Source: UBA4582 sp964228885
GTDB lineage: Bacteria; Pseudomonadota; Gammaproteobacteria; Pseudomonadales; Azotimanducaceae
Reading direction: 5' to 3'
NCBI GenBank assembly: GCA_964228885.1
Contig: CAXRCG010000006.1
Location: 1-47,180 of the forward strand
DNA: 47,180 nucleotides
Shown: positions 25,418-35,648 of the stretch, in pieces
How positions within the stretch are numbered: position 1 is the stretch's first letter
Layout of the letters: every line of letters begins with the position of its first letter
Translations under genes and position numbers: made by a program
The notes under the pieces: generated by a model
What the model was told of the DNA's origin: nothing
The model's input: only the letters and a program-made list of their open reading frames with translations
Database searches by the model: none

Positions 25418-26707
25418 CTATCTCGAAAGCTGCGATTTAATTGCGTCTTGTATTTGATATGACCAATATGCCAGCTGAGCGATAACAGGACCGAAAGGTT
25501 TCCCCACATCATCGAGTCCAAATGGTGCAAAGGCTTGCCAAGTGTCATCGTTGTTGGCTATCGCGCTTGCGATTAGCTCACCCCCCATCGTCGTCGTGGC
25601 CATACCATGACCCCCAAAGCCCTGACAATACCACTCACCCGGTTTAAGTTGCCCTAACTGGGGCATCTTGTGTCGGGCGTAACCCATGTAACCGCCCCAG
25701 GCTACTTCGCCTCGTATGCCCTGTAGTTGCGGGTAAACGGAGAGCAAATCTTTTAGCATGATCTTCTTAAGTCTCCGCTGAGATGGGTGGAACATTGATA
25801 CCCGACCACCCCACAGTAGCTGCTCATTCTGAACGGTCCGATAATAGTTGGATGAGAATCGATTATCGGACACTGCGTACGGAGCACGAATCGCTGTTTT
25901 TAATCGCTTGCCAAGGGGTTCTGTGAGTAAAACGTACGTGGCGACCGGCAGAGTCGCACGGCTAAGTTTAGGTTGCAGCGAGCCGATATAACCGCTGCAC
26001 GCATAGACGATGTGATTGGCAGTAACCTCGCCACTTGGCGTTGAAATTCTCCATCTGGCTGAATCCGAGTTGGTGCCCACGACCTTTGTCACCGGACTTT
26101 GTACAAATACTCTTGCGCCCGCATTTGTAGCCATCTCTGCAGTGTGAAGTGTGTAATTAAGCGATTGAAAATGGGATGTGTCAGGCTCAAGGTAGCCGCA
26201 GTGGTATCTACTCGTCAGGTACATTTCATTGATTTTTTCTTTTGACCAGTATTCAAATGACTCACCAAACTCGGTGTTCATTGTATGTATGTAGTCTCGT
26301 AAGTTGTCACTGTCGTCAAACCATGAAGCCGTCACTGTTCCCTGTGTCGGGGATTTAATTTCAGCTTCAGCGTCTCTAACTCGTAGTCGAATTAGATCGT
26401 AGGCTTTTTGAGTCAGGGTATAGAGCTGTTTTGTGTGTGCTAGCCCTAATTTGTCAATTAAAACCAGTGGGTTCTGTGAGAAGCCGCTCGCAACAAAGCC
26501 GCCATTTCGACCTGATGCTCCCCAACCAATTTGATTAGCTTCGAGCAAAACAGCGCTGTTGCCCCTTTCCGCGAGCCCCAATGCTGTCGATACACCAGCC
26601 AGTCCACCGCCGATGACACAAACTTCTGCTGATAGCTGTTCACTCAGCGATTCAGAAGTAGCCTGCACTGATTTTGTTCGGCTATAGTAGCTGTCAATGT
26701 ATTTCAT
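25418..26707 (-). CDS. FAD-dependent amino/amine oxidoreductase (DAO family, PuuB-like)
   Basis: A 429-residue flavoprotein. The Rossmann motif is VCVIGGGLAGVSTALGLAERG near residue 30, followed by EANQIGWGASGRNGGFVASG, the FAD-pyrophosphate region typical of gamma-glutamylputrescine oxidase PuuB and related DAO enzymes. Near the C-terminus GEWYCQGFGGHGMATTTMGGELIA closes the FAD site. The N-terminal YIDSYYSRT resembles PuuB-like proteins. It probably oxidises a secondary or primary amine with H2O2 release. ATG 26707 is preferred; an upstream start at 26770 would overlap recD. No polyamine genes are adjacent, so the substrate is inferred only from family resemblance. Confidence 0.87.
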   Translation of the reverse strand: MKYIDSYYSRTKSVQATSESLSEQLSAEVCVIGGGLAGVSTALGLAERGNSAVLLEANQIGWGASGRNGGFVASGFSQNPLVLIDKLGLAHTKQLYTLTQKAYDLIRLRVRDAEAEIKSPTQGTVTASWFDDSDNLRDYIHTMNTEFGESFEYWSKEKINEMYLTSRYHCGYLEPDTSHFQSLNYTLHTAEMATNAGARVFVQSPVTKVVGTNSDSARWRISTPSGEVTANHIVYACSGYIGSLQPKLSRATLPVATYVLLTEPLGKRLKTAIRAPYAVSDNRFSSNYYRTVQNEQLLWGGRVSMFHPSQRRLKKIMLKDLLSVYPQLQGIRGEVAWGGYMGYARHKMPQLGQLKPGEWYCQGFGGHGMATTTMGGELIASAIANNDDTWQAFAPFGLDDVGKPFGPVIAQLAYWSYQIQDAIKSQLSR

Positions 26708-26735
26708 GCTGGAAGCTTCTTGCGCGTTGTTTAAA

Positions 26736-28634
26736 TTATGTATTTCTTTGGTCTTCCATGACAGTTTCAAGTCTTGAACCTAACCCGCTTGAGCGCGTTA
26801 TTCGGCGTAACAAAGCATCTTCGATTTCATTCGGGTTGCCAAAAATTGTGACACTTTTGCGAGATCTGGTCACCGCTGTGTAGAGCAATTCTCGGGTCAT
26901 TAGGCGTTGTTGGGCAAGGGAAAGGTCTGAACTCAATACTAGCGAGACATGATTAAACTCTGAGCCTTGGGCTTTGTGTATTGTCATAGCAAAGCAGGTT
27001 TCGTGTTGAGGCAATCTTGCATGGGGGTAGATTACAATTTCGCCATCAGGCTTCCGGAACGCGACGCCCTGTCCAGTCTGTTCATTGCTCATGACACAAA
27101 TACCAATATCGCCATTAAACAAGCCCAAATGATAGTCGTTGCGAAGAATCATGACCGGACGCCCATGGTAGTAATCCTCCTCGCCGCCAGCATCAATCCA
27201 GCTTTGGCTATCTGTATTCCTAATTTGGCGCTGAAACTTGTGTCTGATTCTCTGTTCTATCGCTGTATTTATCGCCAATATGCCCCGGGGTCCTTCCCGT
27301 GCAGGACAGAGAATGCGGGATGACTCGAAGAGACGTATAAGCTCATCGGGTGTAGCCCCGATGTCATGGGTGGCCGCAAGATATTCGTTTAGCGGTGCCA
27401 TAAGTGGTGACAGATCACTGGAAAAATCGGTAAAACTCTCTATCACAACATCTTCGTTGTTTGTTAACGCTGTGCCGTCAAGAATAGCCCGAGCTGCTTT
27501 ACCAATGCCTGTTGTGTCGGAGAAACGATAACTTTTTGTCAGGCGACAAATAGCGTTCGCCAAGCCGTGATCAGATTGCTCATAGGGCAGTAGCAAACCG
27601 AGATCCCTTTTTACCTGCTGTGCGAAGGCTTCGGTATAAGGGGTCGCGTGATAGCAAATATCCATGAGCGCGTTCCCGGCTTCCACTGAAGGTAGTTGAT
27701 TTGGGTCACCGATGAGAACTAGCTGGCAGTCAGGTGGAATCGCTGCCAACAGTCGATCCATCATCGCTAGGTCTAACATAGATACCTCATCGACAATGAG
27801 CAGTTTTGCACGAAGAGGATTGCTGGCATTGTGACGATAACTGTTATCCTGTGGACGATATCCGAGCAACCTGTGGAGTGTGACGACCTTTGCAAGCTTG
27901 TTTGACGGATTAGCGTCAACCGCGATCAGGGCGGTTTTTTCTTCTTTTTTTGCAGATCGCGCCAGTGACTCTGATAGCCTCATCGCTGCCTTGCCTGTTG
28001 GTGCGGCCAGCTGGATATCTCCGGGTAACACCTCATTTATTTGTAGCGAAGACCAGATTTTGAGAATCTTGAACACTGTTGTTGTTTTGCCTGTACCTGG
28101 TCCACCCGTAATAATGGTGAGATAACTAACAAGGGCTTGATAGGCAGCCACAAGCTGCCAGTCAATTTCAGGTACGTCATGTTCGGTAGCGTTAGCTGCA
28201 GGTGATGAACGAAAAAGTCCGTTCAATAATTTCTTGAGCCTTTCGTGGTCGACGTCAGCAACTTGCCTGTTTCTGGATACCAATTGCTCAGCTATACGAC
28301 ATTCAAATTGAAAAAACTTATTAAGAAATAGAAGGTTGCCCTCTAAGACCAGAGGTGTCGTTTGATCGTTTAGTTTGTTTCCCGTGCCGACACAGACGCA
28401 GTTTCCCAGCAAATGCAATAGCTGTTTAGTATTAGTGTATCTATCTAGGTCTAGACAGCTATGTTGTTGCGATAGTGATTGACTCAGATCCGCGAATAAC
28501 CGCATTAATTCGGGTTCATTCACCTTGCCCTCAGTCGCTAGATAGCGCGCAAAATAAAAGTCCGCGTGCGAGATTAAACCTTGATTAAGGCGATCGATAT
28601 TGAGCTGATCCAAGATCTGAGGTTCAAACATCAT
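26736..28634 (-). CDS. recD: RecBCD exonuclease V alpha subunit, RecD
   Basis: A 632-residue SF1B helicase, close to E. coli RecD (608). Walker A is TGGPGTGKTTT (about 176-186); Walker B/II is LLIVDEVSMLD, and VLIGDPNQLPSVEAG is motif III. The C-terminal motif VI block has CFAMTIHKAQGSEFNHV and LLYTAVTRSRKSVTIFG. RecD is the fast 5'-3' motor that, with RecB and RecC, processes double-strand breaks up to a Chi site. It overlaps recB by 11 bases and is last of the three genes in the recC-recB-recD operon. All motor motifs look intact. Confidence 0.96.
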   Translation of the reverse strand: MMFEPQILDQLNIDRLNQGLISHADFYFARYLATEGKVNEPELMRLFADLSQSLSQQHSCLDLDRYTNTKQLLHLLGNCVCVGTGNKLNDQTTPLVLEGNLLFLNKFFQFECRIAEQLVSRNRQVADVDHERLKKLLNGLFRSSPAANATEHDVPEIDWQLVAAYQALVSYLTIITGGPGTGKTTTVFKILKIWSSLQINEVLPGDIQLAAPTGKAAMRLSESLARSAKKEEKTALIAVDANPSNKLAKVVTLHRLLGYRPQDNSYRHNASNPLRAKLLIVDEVSMLDLAMMDRLLAAIPPDCQLVLIGDPNQLPSVEAGNALMDICYHATPYTEAFAQQVKRDLGLLLPYEQSDHGLANAICRLTKSYRFSDTTGIGKAARAILDGTALTNNEDVVIESFTDFSSDLSPLMAPLNEYLAATHDIGATPDELIRLFESSRILCPAREGPRGILAINTAIEQRIRHKFQRQIRNTDSQSWIDAGGEEDYYHGRPVMILRNDYHLGLFNGDIGICVMSNEQTGQGVAFRKPDGEIVIYPHARLPQHETCFAMTIHKAQGSEFNHVSLVLSSDLSLAQQRLMTRELLYTAVTRSRKSVTIFGNPNEIEDALLRRITRSSGLGSRLETVMEDQRNT

Positions 28635-31600
28635 CAGCGCCTCGATTTATTAAGCTGTAGTCGAGCTGTTGAATGAGACCTTTTGCCGGCCGGTGCGCGT
28701 AAATGCCGCTCATCGCTGTTTGTTGTTGCATACCTCTCAAAAATAAATAATGAACCCCGCCAAAGTGTTTGTCGTAATCGTAGTCTCGTATTCGGGTGGC
28801 TAAGTATCGATTAACCGCGACACAATAAATCAAATACTGCAGGTGGTACCTGTGTGTCGTCATGTGATGCTCGAGATGGTCATGTCTGTACGCCGATTGG
28901 TCGGCCCCAAGCATATTAGACTTATAGTCGATAACGTAGAACTTGCCTTTATGCGCTACAATTAGGTCTATGTAGCCAGTCATGACACCCTTGAGTTGCA
29001 ATCGCGCTTGTGCGCTATCATTTTCCAGATATCCGTGATCAATCAGTAGTTTGATAGGATCCTGACTATCAAGCGGGAAGAAGAACTCAAGTTCATTCAG
29101 TCGATTGACTTGCGCCACCTGCTTGAGTGAAAAGTAGGCGTCGGGTGCTGTCAGACAAGTAATGTCAGTAGACAGAATGTTAATCAGCCATTTCCGCAGT
29201 ACTTCCACCCAACGTGATTGATCTTGCGCGATCCCGACGCGTTGTACAAATCTCGTTAGTCGGCCCGTCCACGAAGCGCTATCGCTTGTGAAATCGAGAT
29301 TTTCTAACAAATCGTGCAGAGCGATGCCAATTTTTGGCCCCTTCGGGAAATGATACTGATCGAAGATCGTTGTCGCCTTTTCAGTCTCTACCGGGTTGGG
29401 GTCGTTCACTGGGTCGTCGTCGTGATATCCAGGCAGACCTGCTGGTGCCGATGCTGGTTCCGGCGAACGTTGACCGCGCGCAGCAAGTAACCTAGAGATG
29501 CCTGTGTAACTGTTCATTCGCCAAGTGTCGTTAATAGCGGGTAAGGGTATCGGTGTTGGAAAAAACGCAATACCCGCAGGCTTGTCAGTCGAATCGGATA
29601 AAACAGAAACCTCAGGCATTGAGGCTAATTTATCTGCACCATCGATGACACTAAAGAGGTCTGTTGGTAGTTCGTTAAGCGGAGTAAAAGGCGTGTCTGT
29701 TTCGAGGGTCTCTGTGAGTCCGAGTAACGTCGAAATTGGTGAGCTGGAAGCACCCTTTAGCGGCGCAATACCCAGATAGCATCTTTGCTTTGCCCTTGTA
29801 ATGGCAACGTATAGAAGACGCATGTTTTCAGACGCTGTTTCTTGTCGCGAAAGCGCAATATGCGTTGGGTTGTTCCCGATCTCCGCTTTTGTGATGAATC
29901 CGCTGCGTGGTTGATCAACGTCATTTGCTGCTTCATCGTGAAACAGAGATGGACTGTCTTTTTGAACATTCCGTGCCGAGATAGTAGACATGGGAATAAA
30001 CACAAAATCGTACTCGAGTCCCTTGGAGGCATGCATTGTCACGAGTTTGATGAGTTCGCGGTCTGTGTCTAGGCGAAGTTGTCGATCTTCATGCGAGCTA
30101 ATATTTTGCCGCTGAATTTCATCGGCGAACCACTGCACCAGCGCTCTCATTCCCGGCACTGTGGCCGCCTGATGTTGTAACAGTTCTCCGAGATGGCGAA
30201 GATTGGTTAATTCGCGATCGCCCTCAACTTGAGATAACCATTTTTGTGCTAAATGTCTGTCTTCTATAAGGCGACCAATCATTGCGGCAACGCCGAGCTT
30301 TGCCCAGTGATCGTGATATTGCTGAAACTCAGCAAGTGATGTCTGATACACCGTGATGTTTTGGCTAATCGCGTCAATTTCAGCCGCTGTGGTCTGGCAA
30401 AGCCGTGTTGCCAGCGCTGACCTGATCGCGTTAACGTTGTTTGGTTCAGCGGCAGCGGTTAAAAGTAATAAGAGATCGGATGCAGTATGCGTGTCAAAGA
30501 CGCTATCCTGAGTGACATAAACACTCCGGATACCTAGTGAATCTAGTGCAAGTTTAGCCGCTCTCATTTCTATTCGGTCGCGAACGAGCACAGCGATATC
30601 CGGCGTGGATCTGTCCTCGCTCGCTTTTGATCGGTCGTTTAGCAGTCCCGAGATTTCATGCGCGGTGTATGCCATTGCTGACCGAAGAGCATCTCCCTTG
30701 TTAATGGACTTTCCTTCACGTTTGAAGGTGAATATTTCAACAGGCGTCATTTTTCTGCCATTGTGCTCGAGAAGTTCATCTGCTTTCGAGGGCGGTGAGT
30801 CTACGGGTACAAAAGGAATGTCTTTATCGTTAGAAAATACATTGGGTTTACTGAACAAATGATTAACAGCCTGAATCAGTCCTGGTGAGGATCGCCAATT
30901 GGTACCTAGTGAAAAAAGGTCTTCTTCCTGTCTAACTCGACGTTTCGCGTTGATGTAGGTATAGATGTCAGCACCGCGAAATTGGTAGATCGCCTGCTTG
31001 GGGTCTCCGATCATGAAGAGACTGGAACTTGTTGTATCTTCATAAATATTGCTAAAAATTCTGTACTGCGCGCCATCGGTATCCTGAAATTCATCAATCA
31101 TTGCTACCGGCCATCTTTTAGCGAGTGAGCGCGAAAGATTTGAGTTGTTAGTCTTAGCTTGAATTATTGCACGGTCAACCTTAGAAAGAAGATCGTCTTG
31201 AGTGAGGCTCGCGAGGTTTGCCTTTGTTTGTTCGACGCGGCTCGTCATCCAATTTGTTGCGTCGTGCCAGAGATCAACTTTAAGTTTTTCAAACATTTGG
31301 AGTGAGGTAACGAGTGAAGATATGCGCTCGAAGATTGCATGATTGGGCATTGATCCAGTTTTGGTAAGGTTTTTCGCGATAGTCGCTGAAGAAAAATTTT
31401 CCCACAAGTCGGTAACATAGCTGGTTCCCCTGCAGAATTCTGTCATTACATCAATTCGTGTAAAAGTTTTTGTCTTGCGGTTGATGCCACAGTCACGCAA
31501 TAGCGAGGGTATCTCGGTTGAAATCCATAATTGCTTTAAGTCATCGATTTCGGTTTCCAGTTGATGGATATCCCTTTGGCAGCCAGTGTATTCCGGCACA

Positions 31601-32211
31601 AGCACAACATCAGATCTACCTATAATGGGTTTGATCTTCTGTATCAGTGCCTCGGGATTTGGCCACATGCCGATGGCTATCTCCAATGCTGAGCCGGTGA
31701 GTGATTGTATGTAGCTACGGAAAAAATCTTCACTCGCAAGACGCAATAATTGCTCTGTATCTGCATCCTGTTGTTGATCAAACAAGATACCGGTTTCAAA
31801 GGGTTGTTCATTCAGTACCCGGGCACAAAATCCGTGAATCGTAAAGATGGCTGCTTCATCCATGAGTTGAACCGCCGCTGATAAGACCTTTGCATCGGCT
31901 TGCAAGTCTCTGCTTTCGCTTCTCAGACGATTCATAAAGATATCTGAAGTTTCCAGGTCTGGATTACGAAACAGGTCCCGGGCTAAAATTATACGCGCTC
32001 TGATTTTGCGCCTGAGCTCATCGGTGGCCGCATTGGTAAAAGTCAGCACCAGTATTTCGTTGACCCGTAGCAGTCGCTTCTGGGTTTTACTTTCGCCGAG
32101 TAGGAGTCGTAGGTAGAGATTGGTAATCGTATAAGTCTTGCCTGTGCCTGCGCTCGCCTCAATGACTTTGTGACCGGTTAACGGAAATGTCGATGCATCC
32201 AGTTCGTTCAT
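28624..32211 (-). CDS. recB: RecBCD exonuclease V beta subunit, RecB
   Basis: About 1195 residues, versus 1180 in E. coli. The UvrD-like SF1A helicase starts with VIEASAGTGKTYTI (Walker A), continues through VLTFTNAATDELRRKI, MIDEFQDTDGAQYRIF (motif II) and LFMIGDPKQAIYQFRGADIY, and ends with LVTMHASKGLEYDFVF and RLLYVAITRAKQR. The C-terminal nuclease domain keeps the catalytic residues in MTGYIDLIVAHKGKFYVIDYKSN (Asp and Asp-x-Lys). The start is ATG 32211, whose ATGA overlaps the recC stop; a TTG at 32226 gives a longer alternative. Tight coupling would keep subunit amounts balanced. Confidence 0.96.
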   Translation of the reverse strand: MNELDASTFPLTGHKVIEASAGTGKTYTITNLYLRLLLGESKTQKRLLRVNEILVLTFTNAATDELRRKIRARIILARDLFRNPDLETSDIFMNRLRSESRDLQADAKVLSAAVQLMDEAAIFTIHGFCARVLNEQPFETGILFDQQQDADTEQLLRLASEDFFRSYIQSLTGSALEIAIGMWPNPEALIQKIKPIIGRSDVVLVPEYTGCQRDIHQLETEIDDLKQLWISTEIPSLLRDCGINRKTKTFTRIDVMTEFCRGTSYVTDLWENFSSATIAKNLTKTGSMPNHAIFERISSLVTSLQMFEKLKVDLWHDATNWMTSRVEQTKANLASLTQDDLLSKVDRAIIQAKTNNSNLSRSLAKRWPVAMIDEFQDTDGAQYRIFSNIYEDTTSSSLFMIGDPKQAIYQFRGADIYTYINAKRRVRQEEDLFSLGTNWRSSPGLIQAVNHLFSKPNVFSNDKDIPFVPVDSPPSKADELLEHNGRKMTPVEIFTFKREGKSINKGDALRSAMAYTAHEISGLLNDRSKASEDRSTPDIAVLVRDRIEMRAAKLALDSLGIRSVYVTQDSVFDTHTASDLLLLLTAAAEPNNVNAIRSALATRLCQTTAAEIDAISQNITVYQTSLAEFQQYHDHWAKLGVAAMIGRLIEDRHLAQKWLSQVEGDRELTNLRHLGELLQHQAATVPGMRALVQWFADEIQRQNISSHEDRQLRLDTDRELIKLVTMHASKGLEYDFVFIPMSTISARNVQKDSPSLFHDEAANDVDQPRSGFITKAEIGNNPTHIALSRQETASENMRLLYVAITRAKQRCYLGIAPLKGASSSPISTLLGLTETLETDTPFTPLNELPTDLFSVIDGADKLASMPEVSVLSDSTDKPAGIAFFPTPIPLPAINDTWRMNSYTGISRLLAARGQRSPEPASAPAGLPGYHDDDPVNDPNPVETEKATTIFDQYHFPKGPKIGIALHDLLENLDFTSDSASWTGRLTRFVQRVGIAQDQSRWVEVLRKWLINILSTDITCLTAPDAYFSLKQVAQVNRLNELEFFFPLDSQDPIKLLIDHGYLENDSAQARLQLKGVMTGYIDLIVAHKGKFYVIDYKSNMLGADQSAYRHDHLEHHMTTHRYHLQYLIYCVAVNRYLATRIRDYDYDKHFGGVHYLFLRGMQQQTAMSGIYAHRPAKGLIQQLDYSLINRGADDV

Positions 32212-35200
32212 TTGATTTTTTCCCAATTGCTGAGCAGCGGCTGGTAAATTTTTTGAGCAAGCTGGTCAAACTCAGCGTTGAGGTCTTCTGGAAAATTAAA
32301 TAGTCGCGTGTAGTAAGGATTTTTACCCTCGCTACCGGCCATGTCCTGATGCCATGCCGTAACAATCTTTTTGGTGCGCGCCGCTTCGGATTCATTTTTG
32401 CCGATCGATTCAAACCACTGGCCACTGAGCTCGGGGAGAAAAGGAAGGGGGTAATTCAGCGCTTTTTGGTGTAGATCGACAAATTCAGACAGTAATGTTG
32501 TAGCCTCATCACGATTAATCGGTTTTAAAAATGAGTTTTCTACTTTAACGACGCCGCTTTGTAGTTTTGTCGAAACCAGTCGAGTGGCTGACTCGTGTCC
32601 CAGGGCGTTTACAAATAGTTGTTCGATCCATGCCTTAAGTAACTGCCTTTTGCGCATCTGGCCGGTTCGGTAATTCCAAATTGTATCTCGATACCCATTT
32701 TCAACTTGTCCTGTCAGTTCAGCCGTGCCGCAATCGACATAGCCGCTGTAGATAGTGGCTTGTCCTTCCAATAGCAGGTTGTTGTAAATGGTTCCTGCTT
32801 TGTGAATGGCTGCTTTTAATTGAGATTCTCCAAGTTGACCCTTGAGCAGTTGTCCCGAAGCAAATAGTTCTTGCTCCCATACATGAAGAGAGTCACCGCT
32901 TATCATCAGTGCGAGTGCGCGTTCCGCTAGTTGATATTTTTCGAGATTATCCTGAACGAATGACTCCGTTTCCCTTAGCTGATCAGTTTCAGTATCAAAT
33001 CGAACACCTAGGCGTTGCTGGAAAAAATATTGAGCAGGATTGGAAAGAAAACTGATGAGCTGGCTAATGTTTCCGGGTAGTTGCTCATCAACGTCCTCAA
33101 GAGGTTGTTTGATGAAAGTTGTCTCATGCTGCCCGAAAGCTTTGGTCTGCTGCCATTGTTGATTGAAACTGGTCAGCTTGGGATGCTGTGGTGAGTTATA
33201 TTTTTCGCTATAGGGCTGTAATGGATGTTCGGTCAGAAAGCTTTGGTCCGAGACGTGTGCCAGATATTCGAGTAGTTCATCAACGAGTACCGAAGCCGGT
33301 TTTATTGAATTATCCTTGATGCTTTTGCCCTCGTAACTGATGTGCAGATGTGCCTGAGCGGAAAGTACGGCTTCCAAAAACAGATACCTGTCATCGTTTC
33401 GTAGAGATCGGTCACCTCTTTTCAGTCCATCTATTGCCATCAGGTCAAAACTGATCGACCGATCTTCTCGGGGATAACTCCTGTCATTCATTCCCAATAA
33501 ACATACAACCTTAAAAGGAATACTGCGCATGGGTATCATGGTGGCAAAGGTAATGCCACCATTGATAAAGCTGTTTCCTTGAGCGGATAGATCGAGCCTA
33601 GTTGTTAGCCAGTGATGTAACAAACGCGGTGATATTAGTTGCTTGTAGTTGGCGGTTTCACTTTGATCGACTAATTCTTGTGCTGCGATGATAATTTCGG
33701 TTACCAAGACCTGTTCTGGTCCCGATTGATCAAAAAAGACGTCATTCATCTCGTTGAGCAATGACAGCCAATCCATTCCAAGCCACGATTTTGAGAATTG
33801 TCCGCGAAAATGCTCAATTTGCGATACGAAGTGGGCAAGTATTCCCAGGCATCTCGTTTCCTCGGCATCGACATCTACAGCGAGGTGGTCTAGCCACATG
33901 CCCGAGGCCTGTTCCATTGCAATACCTTGCAGTAGTCGGCCTATACCTGTCTTCCATGTGTTTGTATCATCGACGGGCACCTGCCATTTGTCATGTTTGC
34001 TTTCGCCATCTATTTCCCACCTAATTTTAGCTGCGTCCACCCAGCGTCTTATAATACGGTGATCTTCTCTTGAAAGGCCGAACTTGTTTGAAATAGCGGG
34101 ATGTTCCAACAAGTCAATCATCTCGACACTGCTTAGACGCGCATTGGGTAGATCAATGAGTGCCAGTTGTAGATGAACGATGCTTAAATATTCAGAGGTG
34201 GGTTGATCTGCTAGATTGTAGTTAAATTTTCCGGTGAAGATGTTCTGGATGTGCGGAATATACTCGGTGACATCGGGCATCATGACGATAATTTCTTTGG
34301 GCACTAGCTCAGGGTCTTCACTACAGCACTTATAGATCTCATCAAGTAACACTTCGACTTCACGAGATTTACTGTGACAGCTGTGAATTCGAATGGAAGA
34401 GTCGTTTGCCGCATGAGGTAATTTTTCAGGCTTGTCTCCTACACCAAATGTACCTCCGAACTCGAGGTTTAGCACATCGTTCTTCAATAGGCTCAAGATC
34501 GTGTTCGGCGCAGAAGGAGCAAAATGCGTTGTGTCGACCAAGCTCTCTTCTGAAAGCAGTAGCTCGAAATACTCACGACCTTGTTTACCCATCGATGACA
34601 ATAGCGGATTGCCAATGTCCATATAATCCTCATCAGCCAGCGCAGCGTCGGATGTCTGTTCAATCAAATCGCGTACAGATCTTCGAGCAATGTCCTTGGG
34701 GGATACGATGTCTCCCCAGTAATGTTGGCATGGGTTAAGAAAATAGATGTCCACTTCAACTTTTTTAGCGAGCGCGCGGAACGTATCGAAGTGCATGGGG
34801 GGCAGACTGGAAAACCCAAACAGAGAAACGCGGGCGGGTAACTGCGCTGGATCGATTGAATCAATGAGGCCCAGAAGCTCGAGATGCAGGTTAGCTCGAT
34901 GGCGTTCGTCCGTGCGACGGATAATCTCTTGCCAAAGTAACGCTTGCCATGGGTGTTGCTGGCAGATCAGAGGGCCGGGTGCGCCTTTATCCCATGCATG
35001 GATCCAGGCAGGTCTGTAGATGAGGTATTGTTCATACAGGCCGGCGAGTTGATGGCTCAGTTGATAGAGCCTGAGATCGCGGTCTCCTTCGCCGTCGAGG
35101 TAGTTGATCAAGGTAAGGAAGGGGTTGTTTGTCTTTTCGGCAGTCCCTGTTGAATTTAAGACATCCATAATGTGCCACGTAAGTATGTTCCTAGAGTAGG

Positions 35201-35492
35201 CAGACTCTTTTTCAACCGGGGTGCGCAGGAATTGGTGATAAAGCCCAGTGATATAAGTGCCGGGAAGTTCAGCGCTGATGTTTGCGGCGATACCTTGGTG
35301 TTGGGCTAGCTCAAGTTTTAGCCATTGTCCCATACCGTGATTCTGTACCAGCACAATTTCCGGACTGAATGGTGCTGTTTCAATGCTAGCTCTGCGTTGT
35401 GTGTAGGCGTCAACAAGCAGCGGCATTTGATTTGATTGGAACAATTTAAACATTAAGTCTCTTCGATCTAGTTGGGTGACCTTCAGGGGCAT
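32208..35492 (-). CDS. recC: RecBCD exonuclease V gamma subunit, RecC
   Basis: Up to 1094 residues, versus 1122 in E. coli. RecC is an inactivated helicase that scans for Chi and splits the strands. Recognisable blocks: MFKLFQSNQMPLLVDAY, EIVLVQNHGMGQWLKLELAQHQGIAANI near the N-terminus, SIRIHSCHSKSREVEVLLDEIY, VGDKP..., and MIPMRSIPFKVVCLLGMNDRSYPRED in the second half. ATG 35453 (MFKLF) aligns better with E. coli RecC, which starts just before the same motif, and it has GAAGAG upstream; 35492 is the longest start. Its 3' end overlaps recB by four bases. The ptrA gene that separates recC and recB in E. coli is absent. Confidence 0.95.
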   Translation of the reverse strand: MPLKVTQLDRRDLMFKLFQSNQMPLLVDAYTQRRASIETAPFSPEIVLVQNHGMGQWLKLELAQHQGIAANISAELPGTYITGLYHQFLRTPVEKESAYSRNILTWHIMDVLNSTGTAEKTNNPFLTLINYLDGEGDRDLRLYQLSHQLAGLYEQYLIYRPAWIHAWDKGAPGPLICQQHPWQALLWQEIIRRTDERHRANLHLELLGLIDSIDPAQLPARVSLFGFSSLPPMHFDTFRALAKKVEVDIYFLNPCQHYWGDIVSPKDIARRSVRDLIEQTSDAALADEDYMDIGNPLLSSMGKQGREYFELLLSEESLVDTTHFAPSAPNTILSLLKNDVLNLEFGGTFGVGDKPEKLPHAANDSSIRIHSCHSKSREVEVLLDEIYKCCSEDPELVPKEIIVMMPDVTEYIPHIQNIFTGKFNYNLADQPTSEYLSIVHLQLALIDLPNARLSSVEMIDLLEHPAISNKFGLSREDHRIIRRWVDAAKIRWEIDGESKHDKWQVPVDDTNTWKTGIGRLLQGIAMEQASGMWLDHLAVDVDAEETRCLGILAHFVSQIEHFRGQFSKSWLGMDWLSLLNEMNDVFFDQSGPEQVLVTEIIIAAQELVDQSETANYKQLISPRLLHHWLTTRLDLSAQGNSFINGGITFATMIPMRSIPFKVVCLLGMNDRSYPREDRSISFDLMAIDGLKRGDRSLRNDDRYLFLEAVLSAQAHLHISYEGKSIKDNSIKPASVLVDELLEYLAHVSDQSFLTEHPLQPYSEKYNSPQHPKLTSFNQQWQQTKAFGQHETTFIKQPLEDVDEQLPGNISQLISFLSNPAQYFFQQRLGVRFDTETDQLRETESFVQDNLEKYQLAERALALMISGDSLHVWEQELFASGQLLKGQLGESQLKAAIHKAGTIYNNLLLEGQATIYSGYVDCGTAELTGQVENGYRDTIWNYRTGQMRKRQLLKAWIEQLFVNALGHESATRLVSTKLQSGVVKVENSFLKPINRDEATTLLSEFVDLHQKALNYPLPFLPELSGQWFESIGKNESEAARTKKIVTAWHQDMAGSEGKNPYYTRLFNFPEDLNAEFDQLAQKIYQPLLSNWEKIK

Positions 35493-35648
35493 CAGGCTTT
35501 AAGTTTGAATGCTACAAACCATTGATGCAATTGGGCAAGCGCTTACTAAATGATCCGGGACTCATGTTATAGTTTTCTTTTTTTTGAAATCTATATCAGG
35601 CGTCTTGCCGGTATTTCAGATTGCATCATTAGATATTATGGAAGAATT

